A stretch of 64,000 nt of DNA, taken from NCBI RefSeq assembly GCF_024199945.1, contig NZ_JANADP010000001.1, forward strand, positions 8,494,001 to 8,558,000. Direction: 5' to 3'. Each line of letters begins with the position of its first letter. Position 1 is the stretch's first letter. A program made the position numbers and the translations under genes. The notes below the pieces were generated by a model, which saw only the letters and a list, made by a program, of their open reading frames with translations, had not been told where the DNA came from and ran no database searches. The DNA comes from Bradyrhizobium sp. CCGUVB4N. GTDB taxonomy: Bacteria > Pseudomonadota > Alphaproteobacteria > Rhizobiales > Xanthobacteraceae. Below are positions 17,626 to 26,264 of the stretch, one piece after another.

Positions 17626-18213
17626 ATGACTGCTTTTCGGAAGCCACAAGTCGCCCTCACTTCGAAAGCCGCTCCGTTCGCGATCCGTGCGGAACGTACT
17701 GTCGACGTCGCCGCCCGTGAAGCGCTGCTGGATGCCAGTTTTGGCGAAGACCGCCATGACCGCACCTGCCAGCGCCTGCGCGACGGACGTGCACCTGCCG
17801 CAGGCCTTGCCCTGTCGGCTGTGCGCGAGGGGACACTCGTGGGAACCGTGCGGCTGTGGCACGTCAGCGCCGGAGGCAGGCCCGCTCTGGTCCTCGGACC
17901 GCTGGCGGTGGACCCTGCCTGCCGCGAGCTCGGGATCGGCGCCGCGCTGATGCAACAAGCGCTGGCCGCCGCCCGGGCGCGCGGGCATACCGCCGTCATC
18001 TTGCTCGGCGATGCGCCCTACTATGCCCGTTTCGGCTTCTCGGCCGAGAAGACCGGCGCGCTGATGCTGCCCGGCCCGTTCGAGCGCGAGCGCCTGCTGG
18101 CGATCGAATTCGAGGCCGGTGCGCTGGATGGCGCCGAGGGGATGATCGTCCCGACCGGCGCGGCCCTGCCCAAACGGAGGGTAGTTCGCCCTCTCCAGGC
18201 GCACGCGGCCTAA
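17626..18213 (+). CDS. GNAT-family N-acetyltransferase
   Basis: A 195-residue acetyltransferase-like protein. The acetyl-CoA site is LGPLAVDPACRELGIGAALMQQAL (R/Q-x-x-G-x-G/A class) at about residues 88-110, followed by AVILLGDAPYYARFGFSAE, the usual motif-B region of the YhbS-like subgroup. Placed between ornithine decarboxylase and RidA/homospermidine synthase, it might acetylate a polyamine, but YhbS-like proteins have many substrates and this is conjecture. Confidence 0.82.
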   Translation: MTAFRKPQVALTSKAAPFAIRAERTVDVAAREALLDASFGEDRHDRTCQRLRDGRAPAAGLALSAVREGTLVGTVRLWHVSAGGRPALVLGPLAVDPACRELGIGAALMQQALAAARARGHTAVILLGDAPYYARFGFSAEKTGALMLPGPFERERLLAIEFEAGALDGAEGMIVPTGAALPKRRVVRPLQAHAA

Positions 18214-18359
18214 GACATCGCCATGATGGCGACGGACCAAGCCGCGTTGAGCGGCTTCGTCCGGCTGCGCCTCCGTTCAGCTCCATTGCTTTGGGGTTGC
18301 GCCGGCCCGCAAATTGCCCGTAAACCCCACGAAATCCTCCTTCAGCCGAGGCCGAACCC

Positions 18360-18749
18360 ATGTCCCGTCGCCTGATTTCCACCGGCTCCCCCCTCGAGAA
18401 GAGCGTCGGCTACAGCCGCGCCGTGATCGACGGCGACTTCGCCTTCGTCGCGGGAACCACCGGCTATGACTACACGACGATGACGATGCCCGCCGATGTC
18501 ACGAGCCAGTCACGCAACTGCTTCAAGACCATCGAGGCCGCCCTGCGGGAGGGCGGATTCGAGATGGCCGATATCGTCCGTGCGACCTACTACGTCACCG
18601 ACGCCAGCTACATCGACGCCCACTTCGCCGTCTGCGGCGAGGTTCTTGGTGACATCAGACCGGCTGCGACCTTGCTGGTCGTCAGCGCCCTCGCCAAGCC
18701 CGAGATGAAGGTCGAGATCGAAGTCACCGCCAAGCGCCGCAGCGCCTGA
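18360..18749 (+). CDS. RidA/YjgF-family protein
   Basis: A 129-residue protein of the RidA superfamily, whose members hydrolyse reactive imines/enamines released by PLP enzymes. Visible conserved parts: SVGYSRAVIDGDFAFVAGTTGYD, and MADIVRATYYVTDASYIDAHF, then RPAATLLVVSALAKPEMKVEIEVTA, where an RPA-T/S segment carries the arginine that binds the carboxylate. It lies 60 bp before homospermidine synthase. Its role may be to remove imines made by the NAD-dependent amine oxidation in that enzyme; this is an inference from location. Confidence 0.9.
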   Translation: MSRRLISTGSPLEKSVGYSRAVIDGDFAFVAGTTGYDYTTMTMPADVTSQSRNCFKTIEAALREGGFEMADIVRATYYVTDASYIDAHFAVCGEVLGDIRPAATLLVVSALAKPEMKVEIEVTAKRRSA

Positions 18750-18809
18750 TCCATTCCTCACCCTTTGCCTCACCCTTTGTCCGCCAGCACGTTCCGGAGA
18801 ACCCAGCCC

Positions 18810-20252
18810 ATGAGCCACCCCTCGCAGATCTACGCAAAGATCACCGGTCCCATCGTCATGGTCGGCTTCGGCTCCATCGGCAAAGGCACGCTGCCGATGA
18901 TCGAGCGGCATCTCGATTACGACAAGTCCCGCGTCACCGTGATCGATCCCAAGGACGAGGGCCGCAAGGCGCATTGCGAGAAGCAGAATGTGCGCTTCAT
19001 CCAGAAGGCCGTGACCAGGGACAATTACCGCGAATTGCTGACCCCGCTGCTGACCGAAGGCGGCGGCCAGGGCTTTTGCGTCAATCTCTCGGTCGACACC
19101 GGCTCGACCGACATCATGGAGCTCTGCAACGAGCTCGGCGCGCTCTATATCGACACCGTCAACGAGCCCTGGCTCGGCTTCTATTTCGATTCGACCAAGG
19201 GCCCGGAAGCGCGCTCCAATTATGCACTTCGCGAAGTGACGCTGGCCGCCAAGAAGGCGCGCCCGGCGGGCTCGACCACGGCCGTGTCCTGCTGCGGCGC
19301 CAATCCCGGCATGGTCTCCTTCTTCGTCAAGCAGGCGCTGCTCAACGTCGCGGCCGACCTGAAGCTCAATGCCCCCAAGCCGAAGACCAAGGCCGAATGG
19401 GCTGACCTGATGCGGCAGGCCGGTATCAAGGGTATCCACATCGCCGAACGCGACACCCAGCGCTCCAAGACACCGAAGGAGCCGGATGTCTTCGTCAACA
19501 CCTGGTCGGTGGAAGGTTTCCTCTCCGAAGGCGTGCAGCCGTCCGAGCTCGGCTGGGGCACCCACGAGAAATGGATGCCCGAGAATGCGCGCACCCACGA
19601 AGCCGGCTGCGGCGCGGCCATCTATCTGATGCAGCCCGGCGCCAACACGCGCGTGCGCACCTGGTGCCCGACCCGCGGCGCGCAATACGGCTTCCTCGTC
19701 ACCCACAACGAGTCGATCTCGATCTCCGATTACTTCACGGTGCGTGACGCATCGGGCAAGGCGATCTATCGGCCGACCTGCCACTATGCCTATCACCCGG
19801 CCGACGACGCCGTGCTGTCGCTGCACGAAATGTTCGGCCGCGCCGCGAAGATGCAGGAGAAGCACCACATCCTCGACGAGAACGAGATCGTCGACGGCAT
19901 CGACGAGCTCGGCGTGCTGCTGTTCGGCCACGACAACAATGCCTATTGGTACGGCTCGCAGCTCTCGATCGAAGAGACCCGCGCGCTCGCGCCCTATCAG
20001 AACGCGACCGGCCTGCAGGTGACCTCCGCCGTGCTCGGCGGCATGGTGTGGGCGCTGGAAAACCCCAGGGAAGGCATCGTCGAAGCCGACGAGATGGATT
20101 TCGATCGCTTGCTGGAAATCCAGCTGCCGTATCTCGGCCCGGTGAAGGGTTTCTACACCGACTGGACGCCGCTGACGGATCGTCCGGGACTGTTCCCGGA
20201 AGACATCGACACCAGCGATCCCTGGCAATTCCGGAATATTCTGGTGCGGTGA
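18810..20252 (+). CDS. hss: homospermidine synthase
   Basis: A 480-residue NAD-dependent enzyme that joins two putrescine units (or putrescine and spermidine) into sym-homospermidine, the main long polyamine of many rhizobia. The N-terminal Rossmann motif is IVMVGFGSIGKGTLPMIERHL; GSTDIMELCNELGALYIDTVNEPW and SCCGANPGMVSFFVKQALL are characteristic of the saccharopine-reductase-like HSS family. Length matches Blastochloris HSS (477). Start at MSHPSQ rather than the longer frame. Followed by a strong terminator closing the polyamine region. Confidence 0.95.
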   Translation: MSHPSQIYAKITGPIVMVGFGSIGKGTLPMIERHLDYDKSRVTVIDPKDEGRKAHCEKQNVRFIQKAVTRDNYRELLTPLLTEGGGQGFCVNLSVDTGSTDIMELCNELGALYIDTVNEPWLGFYFDSTKGPEARSNYALREVTLAAKKARPAGSTTAVSCCGANPGMVSFFVKQALLNVAADLKLNAPKPKTKAEWADLMRQAGIKGIHIAERDTQRSKTPKEPDVFVNTWSVEGFLSEGVQPSELGWGTHEKWMPENARTHEAGCGAAIYLMQPGANTRVRTWCPTRGAQYGFLVTHNESISISDYFTVRDASGKAIYRPTCHYAYHPADDAVLSLHEMFGRAAKMQEKHHILDENEIVDGIDELGVLLFGHDNNAYWYGSQLSIEETRALAPYQNATGLQVTSAVLGGMVWALENPREGIVEADEMDFDRLLEIQLPYLGPVKGFYTDWTPLTDRPGLFPEDIDTSDPWQFRNILVR

Positions 20253-20278
20253 TCGCGCACGAGGCCTGATCGATCATG

Positions 20279-20309
20279 ATGCCCGGCTTCGCGCCGGGCA
20301 TTTTCGTTT
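20279..20309 (+). terminator. rho-independent terminator of hss
   Basis: Perfect 9-bp stem ATGCCCGGC/GCCGGGCAT with a TTCGC loop followed by TTTTCGTTT. It stands 27 bp after the hss stop and ends the polyamine gene block. The hairpin is symmetric but the T-run is on the + strand only. Confidence 0.85.
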
Positions 20310-20328
20310 CGCGACCGGTCTCGCCTCG

Positions 20329-20367
20329 TTACTTCGCCAGGTTACTTCGCCAGGTTACTTGGCCATG
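20329..20367. repeat. three 13-bp tandem repeats at the 3' end of adc giving stops in all frames
   Basis: Three consecutive 13-bp units (TTACTTCGCCAGG twice, then TTACTTGGCCATG, + strand). On the coding (-) strand each contains a TAA, at 20357-20355, 20344-20342 and 20331-20329. Because 13 is not a multiple of 3, the three stops fall in three different frames. The first is the real adc stop. Confidence 0.85.
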
Positions 20368-21095
20368 TAATCGAACGCCACGCTGCCGAGCCCGAGCGTC
20401 AGGTCCGCCTTGAAGTGCAACGCCGACATCACTTCGCGCACCGGCAGGCGGGCGACGTCGCAGAGCGCGTGAGGAAACAGGCCGAGTGCGGCGGGACCGG
20501 TCCAGGCTTCCTTCAGCGTGATGTCCTCGAGATGGAAGCGCACCAGCTCGCAGATCCGAGGGCTACCGTCGACATGCGGGATGATCTTCAGGATGAAGTT
20601 CGGTGCCTTCATCGGCTGCAGCACCTCGTCAAGGTCGACCTTGCGGTGCTTGTAGCCCATGGTCGCTGAGGCGCAGAGCACCGAACCATAATGCAGCGAG
20701 CCGACCAGCACGTCGCTCTCGACCTCGATCTTCGGCCGGGCCAGCTTCTTCGGAAAGCCCCACAGCTCGCGGCCGCCGGCGATCGGACCTTCGTCGTCGA
20801 GATACATCGCGTGGGTGTAAGCGCCCAGCTCACCCTTGAAGCGGACCGGGATCACCTGCCCGGTCTCGGTGTAGTCACCGAAGCCGGTGGAGTCGGGCAT
20901 GCGGATGAATTCGTATTTCACCACCGGCTCCGCCACCTCGAGCGGCTCGGGCACGATGGCGGCAAGGGCGTCGGGATCGGTCCTGTAGGTGATGATGAAA
21001 TATTCGCGGTTGAAAAAGCGATATGGCCCCGGCGGGAATGACGGGTTGGTGAGCGGCATCGAGTAAGCGGTACGGCGGACGTCCTCGATCTTCAT
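20355..21095 (-). CDS. adc: acetoacetate decarboxylase family protein
   Basis: A 246-residue protein of the ADC fold. The Schiff-base lysine pair is in GGRELWGFPKKLARPKIE (as GFPKK in Clostridium ADC), and FPPGPYRFFNREYFIITYRTDP and TGFGDYTETGQVIPV are typical. It would decarboxylate acetoacetate to acetone and CO2, cytoplasmic. ATG at 21095 follows GGGG at suitable spacing; a start four codons earlier is possible. Single gene. Related proteins act on other beta-keto acids, so substrate is not certain. Confidence 0.88.
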   Translation of the reverse strand: MKIEDVRRTAYSMPLTNPSFPPGPYRFFNREYFIITYRTDPDALAAIVPEPLEVAEPVVKYEFIRMPDSTGFGDYTETGQVIPVRFKGELGAYTHAMYLDDEGPIAGGRELWGFPKKLARPKIEVESDVLVGSLHYGSVLCASATMGYKHRKVDLDEVLQPMKAPNFILKIIPHVDGSPRICELVRFHLEDITLKEAWTGPAALGLFPHALCDVARLPVREVMSALHFKADLTLGLGSVAFDYMAK

Positions 21096-21210
21096 GGAAG
21101 GCCCCATCTGTCGTTGGTTCGACGGATTATGGGGCGCCCTGCACGCCGAGGCGAGATCGATGAAGTGGCATCGGCAGTCAAATACGCGTCAAGACGCGCG
21201 GCCGTGGAGG

Positions 21211-21549
21211 CTATTTCTTCTCAAGCGGCGGCGCGACCTTCTCGGCCGGAGCCGGCGGCAATGCCGGTTTGGCGGCTCCCGCCGCACCTTGCGTCTGCGG
21301 ATCGGGGCGCGCGGGCTCCGGCGCCGGCGTGGTCGGCCGATCGCCGCCGGGTTTGGCCTCGGCCGGCAACTTGTTCTGATCGTTGGACGGCGTGCCCTGA
21401 AGCGGCTGCGTCGCCTGGGCCAACTCCATCCGGCTCTGTGCGCGGATTTGGGCGAGTGACATCACTGACACCACGACGCCTGCTGCGAATAGCGAGCAGG
21501 CAATCGTCAAATCGAGCTTCAATCTGCGCTTGTCATCTTGGCCGGGCAT
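21211..21549 (-). CDS. small membrane-anchored Pro/Ala-rich protein, predicted EcfG target
   Basis: A 112-residue protein of unknown function: short basic N terminus, one membrane helix (LTIACSLFAAGVVVSVMSLA), then a periplasm-facing or exported tail rich in Pro, Ala and Lys with no defined domain. The open frame offers an earlier ATG at 21579, but a perfect EcfG-type -10 box covers that ATG, so the second ATG (MPGQDDKRR) is preferred. Probably induced in the general stress response. Confidence 0.65.
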   Translation of the reverse strand: MPGQDDKRRLKLDLTIACSLFAAGVVVSVMSLAQIRAQSRMELAQATQPLQGTPSNDQNKLPAEAKPGGDRPTTPAPEPARPDPQTQGAAGAAKPALPPAPAEKVAPPLEKK

Positions 21550-21577
21550 GTCGATCACCGCCTTTGTCCGCGGGATC

Positions 21578-21602
21578 AACGAAATGGCCCGGCTGCGGTT
21601 CC
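21578..21602 (-). promoter_or_regulatory. EcfG (general stress) promoter upstream of the small membrane protein
   Basis: On the - strand GGAAC, 16 bp, CGTT, a full match to the EcfG-type consensus of alphaproteobacteria. The start of transcription would be near 21571, about 22 nt before the chosen ATG. Confidence 0.7.
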
Positions 21603-21650
21603 GTGCCCAGCCGGGCGGGAACCGCTCGCTTGCACGCCAACAGGCCGCGC

Positions 21651-22370
21651 CTACTCCGTAGTGCTGACTTCCCAGGTGGCATGGCGCACGCCGGGCAGAT
21701 GCTGGAGGTCGGTCGCCACCGCGTTCAGCTCGTTCGGATCGACCGCGGTCGCGACCAGCTTGGCGACGATCTCCAGCAGATCGTCGTCTCCGATCTCGAC
21801 CACATCGACATCGGCCACCGGATATTTCGCGGCCTCCAGCTTGTCGACGAGACGATCGCGCATGTCTGGCAAGGCGTCAATCGTGACTGCGAGCTTGAAG
21901 TAATAGGTCGCCTCCAGCGCCTTCTCGTTCAGCGGAATGCGGTTGATGGCATTAACTAGCGGGCGCAGCATGGTGTTGCCGGCAATGACGAACACGGTCA
22001 GCGCGGCCGCCTGCGCGACCATATCGGCCCCGGCGCAGGAGCCGACGGCGGCCGAGGACCACAGCGTCGCCGCGGTATTGAGGCCGCGCACGTCCATGCC
22101 CTGCTTCATGATGACGCCGGCGCCCAGGAAGCCGATGCCCGAGACGACATAGGCGATCACCCGCACCGCGCCATCAGCGCCGTCCAGATGCATGGCGAGA
22201 TCGACGAAGGCGGCAGCACCAACCGCGACCAGCACGTTGGTGCGCAGGCCGGCGGTGCGCTGACGATATTGCCGCTCGGCGCCGATCAGCGTGCCCAGCA
22301 CGAAGGCCGTGAACAGGCTGATCAGCGTGTCGGCGAAGTCGGCAAGCTGGAAGGTCGTGAGAAATCGCAT
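21651..22370 (-). CDS. MgtC/SapB family membrane protein
   Basis: A 239-residue inner-membrane protein. The N-terminal domain has about four helices with family signatures FVLGTLIGAERQYRQRTAGLRTNVLVAVGAAAF and VVSGIGFLGAGVIMKQG, then GLNTAATLWSSAAVG. The C-terminal soluble part (about 150-239) is an ACT-like domain. MgtC proteins modulate magnesium stress and F-ATPase activity in some bacteria; this member's role is unknown. Single gene, separated by 30 bp from the zinc operon end. Confidence 0.9.
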   Translation of the reverse strand: MRFLTTFQLADFADTLISLFTAFVLGTLIGAERQYRQRTAGLRTNVLVAVGAAAFVDLAMHLDGADGAVRVIAYVVSGIGFLGAGVIMKQGMDVRGLNTAATLWSSAAVGSCAGADMVAQAAALTVFVIAGNTMLRPLVNAINRIPLNEKALEATYYFKLAVTIDALPDMRDRLVDKLEAAKYPVADVDVVEIGDDDLLEIVAKLVATAVDPNELNAVATDLQHLPGVRHATWEVSTTE

Positions 22371-22400
22371 GGTCCCCTATACGGCCGGAACCATGACAGA

Positions 22401-23420
22401 TCAAAGCTCCAGCAGACCGCCGTCCCCATTTTCGTCGGCGAAGGCCAGCAGCGTGCCCTTGGCGTTCCAGGCGAGCCCGGCCACCGGCGGGGTGCCGTTG
22501 CGGCGGACCAGGATCTCCGCGCCGTCCTCCAGCCGCACCATCAGCACGGTGCCGTCACTGTAGCCGGCGGCGAGGATGTCGTTCTTCGGGTGGCAGGCGA
22601 CGACCGACACGCGCGCCTGCAGGGGCGCGAGCATCGCGGGCTCCTTGCCCATCGGGCCGTCCTTGCTGGCGAACGGCCAGATGATGACGGTATCGGCACC
22701 CGAGGTCGCCAAGCCCTTGCCGCCCACGCTCCAGGACATCGAGCGGACACGGCCGGGATAGCCGGTCATGCGCATGTGCCTGTTGTCGGCGAGCCGCCAG
22801 CCGTGCAGGGCCGCCTCGTGCATGGTGGTGACCAGGAATTTGTTGTCCGGGCTGAAGGTGACGCCGAGATGCGAGCCGGCCCAGGGCAGGAATTCGGCCG
22901 ACCCTTCCATATTGGGAAACCACAGCGTCGCGCCGTTGTAATGCGCGATCGCGAGCCGCAGGCCCTTCGGTGCGAACGCGAGCCCGCCGACGGTCGAGGG
23001 CACCTCGAGCGATTTTTCCTCGGCCTTGCCGCTCTTGACGGTCGCGGTCTTGCCGGCCGACCAGGCGTAGGCGCCATCCGGATGCACCGCCACCGCGTCG
23101 ATCCAGCGCCGCTTCGGATCGGTGGCGAGCAGCGTCACCTCGCCCTTGGCATCGAGCGAGACGACCTTGCCGTCATCGCCGCCCATCACGAGGCGCTTGC
23201 CGTCCGAGGCGGTCGAGAGAATGCCGCCACTATGCACGGCAACCGTCGTGATCTCGCCCTTGGCATCGACGAATGCGACGTTTTCCTCACCGGCGACGAA
23301 GGCGGCGCGGGGGCCAAGGAAATGCACCGAGGTCACGCCGATGCCAAGCGTCACGGGCTTGACGCGATCGGTGACGGAGACGATCGAGGCGGAATCGGGG
23401 GCCGGCGTAAACTCTTTCAT
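22401..23420 (-). CDS. WD40-repeat protein, last gene of the zinc operon
   Basis: A 339-residue beta-propeller protein without signal peptide. Repeated blades can be seen, e.g. VSVVACHPKNDILAAGYSDGTVLMVRLED, SMSWSVGGKGLATSGADTVIIWPF, and GLAWNAKGTLLAFADENGDGGLLEL at the C terminus. Its ATG overlaps the stop of the CobW-type GTPase by one base (TGATG), so it is co-translated and probably works with it. Propellers usually serve as protein-interaction platforms; a chaperone-target adaptor for zinc insertion is a reasonable guess only. Confidence 0.88.
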   Translation of the reverse strand: MKEFTPAPDSASIVSVTDRVKPVTLGIGVTSVHFLGPRAAFVAGEENVAFVDAKGEITTVAVHSGGILSTASDGKRLVMGGDDGKVVSLDAKGEVTLLATDPKRRWIDAVAVHPDGAYAWSAGKTATVKSGKAEEKSLEVPSTVGGLAFAPKGLRLAIAHYNGATLWFPNMEGSAEFLPWAGSHLGVTFSPDNKFLVTTMHEAALHGWRLADNRHMRMTGYPGRVRSMSWSVGGKGLATSGADTVIIWPFASKDGPMGKEPAMLAPLQARVSVVACHPKNDILAAGYSDGTVLMVRLEDGAEILVRRNGTPPVAGLAWNAKGTLLAFADENGDGGLLEL

Positions 23421-24466
23421 CACGAGACGATGCAGCTCTCGAAGCCCTCGCGAATGGCCTTTTCCGGCAATTCGCGGCCGATGAAGACGAGGCGGCTCTC
23501 GCGCGGCTCGCCGTCCTTCCATTTCCGCTGGTGGTTGCCCTCCAGCATCATGTGAACGCCCTGGAACACGTAGCGGTCATCGTCGTCGTGGAAGGCGAGG
23601 ATGCCCTTGGAGCGCAGGATCTTGCCGCCTTCGACCTGCACCAGGTTCTGGAGCCAGGGCATGAACACGTTCGGATCGAGCGGCTTGTCGGTCTTGAGCG
23701 ACAGCGATTGCATGTCCTCGTCGTGATAGTGCTTCAGGCCGTGGCCGTGATCATGGTGGTGATGATGGTCGTGGCCGTGATGGTGGTCATGGTCGTGATC
23801 ATGATCGTCGACCTCGAGGAAATCAGGCTCGATGTCGAGGATGCGGTCGAGGTCGAACGCGCCGCGATCGAGCACGTCGGCCAGGGCAACCGAGCAGCGC
23901 TCGGTGCGATGCAGCTTGGCATAGGGATTGATGCCACGGATGCGGGCTTCGACCTCGGCAAGCTCGGGCTTGGTGACGAGATCGGTCTTGTTCAGCACGA
24001 TGACGTCGGCGAAGGCGATCTGGTTCTTGGCTTCGGGCGCATCCTTGAGCCGGTCGGCCAGCCATTTGGCGTCGGCAACCGTGACCACCGCGTCGAGCCG
24101 CGCGTTCTTCTGCACGTCCTCGTCGACGAAGAAGGTCTGGGCGACCGGCGCCGGATCGGCAAGGCCGGTGGTCTCGACGATGATGGCGTCGAACTTGCCC
24201 TTGCGCTTCATCAGACCGTCCATGATGCGGACGAGGTCGCCGCGCACGGTGCAGCAGATGCAGCCGTTGTTCATCTCGAACACTTCCTCATCGGCGCCGA
24301 TGATGAGGTCGTTGTCGATGCCGATCTCGCCGAATTCGTTGACGATGACGGCGTATTTCTTGCCGTGGTTTTCCGACAGGATGCGGTTCAACAGCGTGGT
24401 CTTGCCGGCACCGAGATAGCCGGTCAGGACGGTCACGGGAATTTTGGACGCGGTCGCTTCAGACAT
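23420..24466 (-). CDS. CobW/COG0523-family GTPase, zinc-type metallochaperone
   Basis: A 348-residue P-loop GTPase: Walker A TGYLGAGKTT (residues 15-24), the metal motif GCICC (68-72), and NKTD (159-162) for guanine. A very His/Asp-rich segment at 221-248 is probably a zinc store, followed by the CobW C-terminal domain. Sitting in an operon with znuABC behind a Zur-like box points to the zinc-starvation class (ZigA/YeiR/ZNG1), which delivers zinc to client proteins, rather than cobalamin synthesis. It is translationally coupled to the WD40 gene and lies 56 bp after znuA. Confidence 0.9.
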   Translation of the reverse strand: MSEATASKIPVTVLTGYLGAGKTTLLNRILSENHGKKYAVIVNEFGEIGIDNDLIIGADEEVFEMNNGCICCTVRGDLVRIMDGLMKRKGKFDAIIVETTGLADPAPVAQTFFVDEDVQKNARLDAVVTVADAKWLADRLKDAPEAKNQIAFADVIVLNKTDLVTKPELAEVEARIRGINPYAKLHRTERCSVALADVLDRGAFDLDRILDIEPDFLEVDDHDHDHDHHHGHDHHHHHDHGHGLKHYHDEDMQSLSLKTDKPLDPNVFMPWLQNLVQVEGGKILRSKGILAFHDDDDRYVFQGVHMMLEGNHQRKWKDGEPRESRLVFIGRELPEKAIREGFESCIVS

Positions 24467-24522
24467 AAGAACTCCGGGGTCGGCTTGCCGCGCGACGCGA
24501 GGCGACGGGGTGGCCCCCTGCC

Positions 24523-25392
24523 CTAATGGTCAAGCGCGCTGGTCAGGGTCTTTATATTGTGCCTGACCATGTCAATGTAAGTGGGTGCAGGCCCCTTTTC
24601 GCCGGTCAAACCGTCCGAAATCAGGGTCCCGCCGACCTTTGCGCCGGTCTCGGCTGCGATCCGCCGGATCAGGCGGTCGTCGCTGATATTTTCCAGGAAA
24701 ACCGCCGGGATCCTCGCGGCCTTGACCTGGCCGATGATGGCGGCGATGTCCCGCGCACTGGGCTCGGTTTCGGTGGATACGCCGAGGGGGGCCACGAACT
24801 GGACGCCATATTCGGCGGCGAAATAGCCGAAGGCATCGTGGGTCGAGATGATCTTGCGCCGCTCGGGTGGGATTTTGGCCACGGCCTCGCGGACCTCCCG
24901 GTCGAGCGCTTCGAGCTTGTCCAGATAGGCCTTTGCCTGCGTGCGGAAGAGCTCGGCATCGTCGGGGTCGGCCGCGACCAGCGCGTTGGCGATGTCGGTC
25001 ACATAGACCTTGGCGTTGGGCACGGATTGCCAGGCATGGGGGTCTGCGGCCGAGCCGAGCTTCAAAGGCGCGATGCCGGCGCTCGCGGTCACGATCGTCG
25101 CTCTGCTGCCTGCGGACTGAACCAGCCGCGGCAGCCAGCCCTCGAGGCCGAGCCCGTTGACGATGACAAGTTTTGCGTCCGCGATCCGCTTCGCATCGCT
25201 CGGGGCCGGCGTGTAGACATGGACGTCGCTGTCGGGACCGACCAGCGTGGTCACGTTGACCCGGTCGCCGCCGATAGCGCGGACGAAATCGCCGAGGATC
25301 GAGAAGCTCGCAACGACATTGAGCCGCTCGGCGGCATGCAGCGGCGAGGCGATCAGCAGCAGCGCAAAAAGCAGAAGGAAGCGCATCGTCAT
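24523..25392 (-). CDS. znuA: zinc ABC transporter substrate-binding protein
   Basis: A 289-residue periplasmic binding protein of cluster A-I with signal peptide (RFLLLFALLLIASPLHA). Expected metal ligands are H58 (DVHVYTPAPSD), H119 (DPHAW) and H185 (STHDAFGYFAAEYG), with D260 near SDGL. A histidine at the third position, where Mn-binding members carry Glu, supports zinc. The usual His-rich loop of ZnuA is missing, while a separate His-rich membrane protein is encoded at the head of the operon. ATG overlaps the end of znuB by 4 bp. Confidence 0.92.
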   Translation of the reverse strand: MTMRFLLLFALLLIASPLHAAERLNVVASFSILGDFVRAIGGDRVNVTTLVGPDSDVHVYTPAPSDAKRIADAKLVIVNGLGLEGWLPRLVQSAGSRATIVTASAGIAPLKLGSAADPHAWQSVPNAKVYVTDIANALVAADPDDAELFRTQAKAYLDKLEALDREVREAVAKIPPERRKIISTHDAFGYFAAEYGVQFVAPLGVSTETEPSARDIAAIIGQVKAARIPAVFLENISDDRLIRRIAAETGAKVGGTLISDGLTGEKGPAPTYIDMVRHNIKTLTSALDH

Positions 25393-26258
25393 GCTTCCAG
25401 ATGCCGGCCGGGAAACAGCTGCCGGACGATGCCGCCGACGCGGCCGAACAAGACGGAGACGATGTAGAACACCGTCGCCACGAGAATGATCGCAGGACCC
25501 GAGGGCACGCGGGTCTGGAATGACAGCACGAGGCCGGCATAGCCCGAGACGGCGGCAGCGACGACCGCGATGCAGATCATCACCGTCAGATCGCGCGACC
25601 AGAACCGCGCGATACCGGCCGGCAGGATCATCAATCCCACCGCGAGCAGAGTGCCGAGCGCCTGAAAGCCGTTGACGAGGTTGATGACGACGAGCGCGAG
25701 GAAGGCGAGATGCGCGGGGCCGCCGGCGCGGCTCACCGTGCGCAAGAACAAGGGATCGACGCTCTCGATCACCAGCGGCCGGTAGATCACCGCGAGCACC
25801 AGCAGCGTCACCGTGGCGTTGAAGGCGACCACCAGCAGCGTCTGATCGTCCATCGCAAGGATGTTGCCGAACAGCACATGCAAGAGATCGATATTGGTGC
25901 CCTTGATCGAGACGATGGTGACGCCGAGCGCCAGCGAGGCCAGATAGAAGGTCGCAAGCGAGGCATCCTCCTTCAACCCGGTCGAGCGCGCGACCACGCC
26001 GGCGAGAATCGCGACCGCAAAGCCGGCGATCAACCCGCCGGCCGTCATCGCGAACAGATTGAGGCCGGACAGCAGGAAGCCGACGGCGGCGCCCGGCAGA
26101 ATTGCGTGCGCCATGGCGTCACCGACGAGGCTCATCCGCCGCAACATCAGGAACACGCCGATCGGGGCGCCCGCCAGCGAGAGCGCGATCACCGCGGCAA
26201 GCGCCCGCCGCATGAATTCAAACTCGGTGAATGGGCCGATCAGCGCGTCATAAATCAT
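25389..26258 (-). CDS. znuB: zinc ABC transporter permease
   Basis: A 289-residue polytopic membrane protein of the ABC-3 family with about eight to nine helices. Typical segments are LRRMSLVGDAMAHAILPGAAVGF (the DAxxHA/LPG signature) and VNGFQALGTLLAVGLMILPAGIARFWSRDL. It forms the channel with ZnuC and receives zinc from ZnuA. The stop overlaps the znuA start, and it begins 6 bp after znuC, a tight operon. Confidence 0.93.
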   Translation of the reverse strand: MIYDALIGPFTEFEFMRRALAAVIALSLAGAPIGVFLMLRRMSLVGDAMAHAILPGAAVGFLLSGLNLFAMTAGGLIAGFAVAILAGVVARSTGLKEDASLATFYLASLALGVTIVSIKGTNIDLLHVLFGNILAMDDQTLLVVAFNATVTLLVLAVIYRPLVIESVDPLFLRTVSRAGGPAHLAFLALVVINLVNGFQALGTLLAVGLMILPAGIARFWSRDLTVMICIAVVAAAVSGYAGLVLSFQTRVPSGPAIILVATVFYIVSVLFGRVGGIVRQLFPGRHLEA

Positions 26259-26264
26259 CTGCTA

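Noticed and set aside
18510..20228. 572-residue open frame antisense to hss
   Set aside because: Shadow of homospermidine synthase; no ribosome site and no recognisable domain.
20253..20275. ATCGATCATGAT palindrome as an operator
   Set aside because: It lies after the hss stop next to a terminator and has no promoter nearby.
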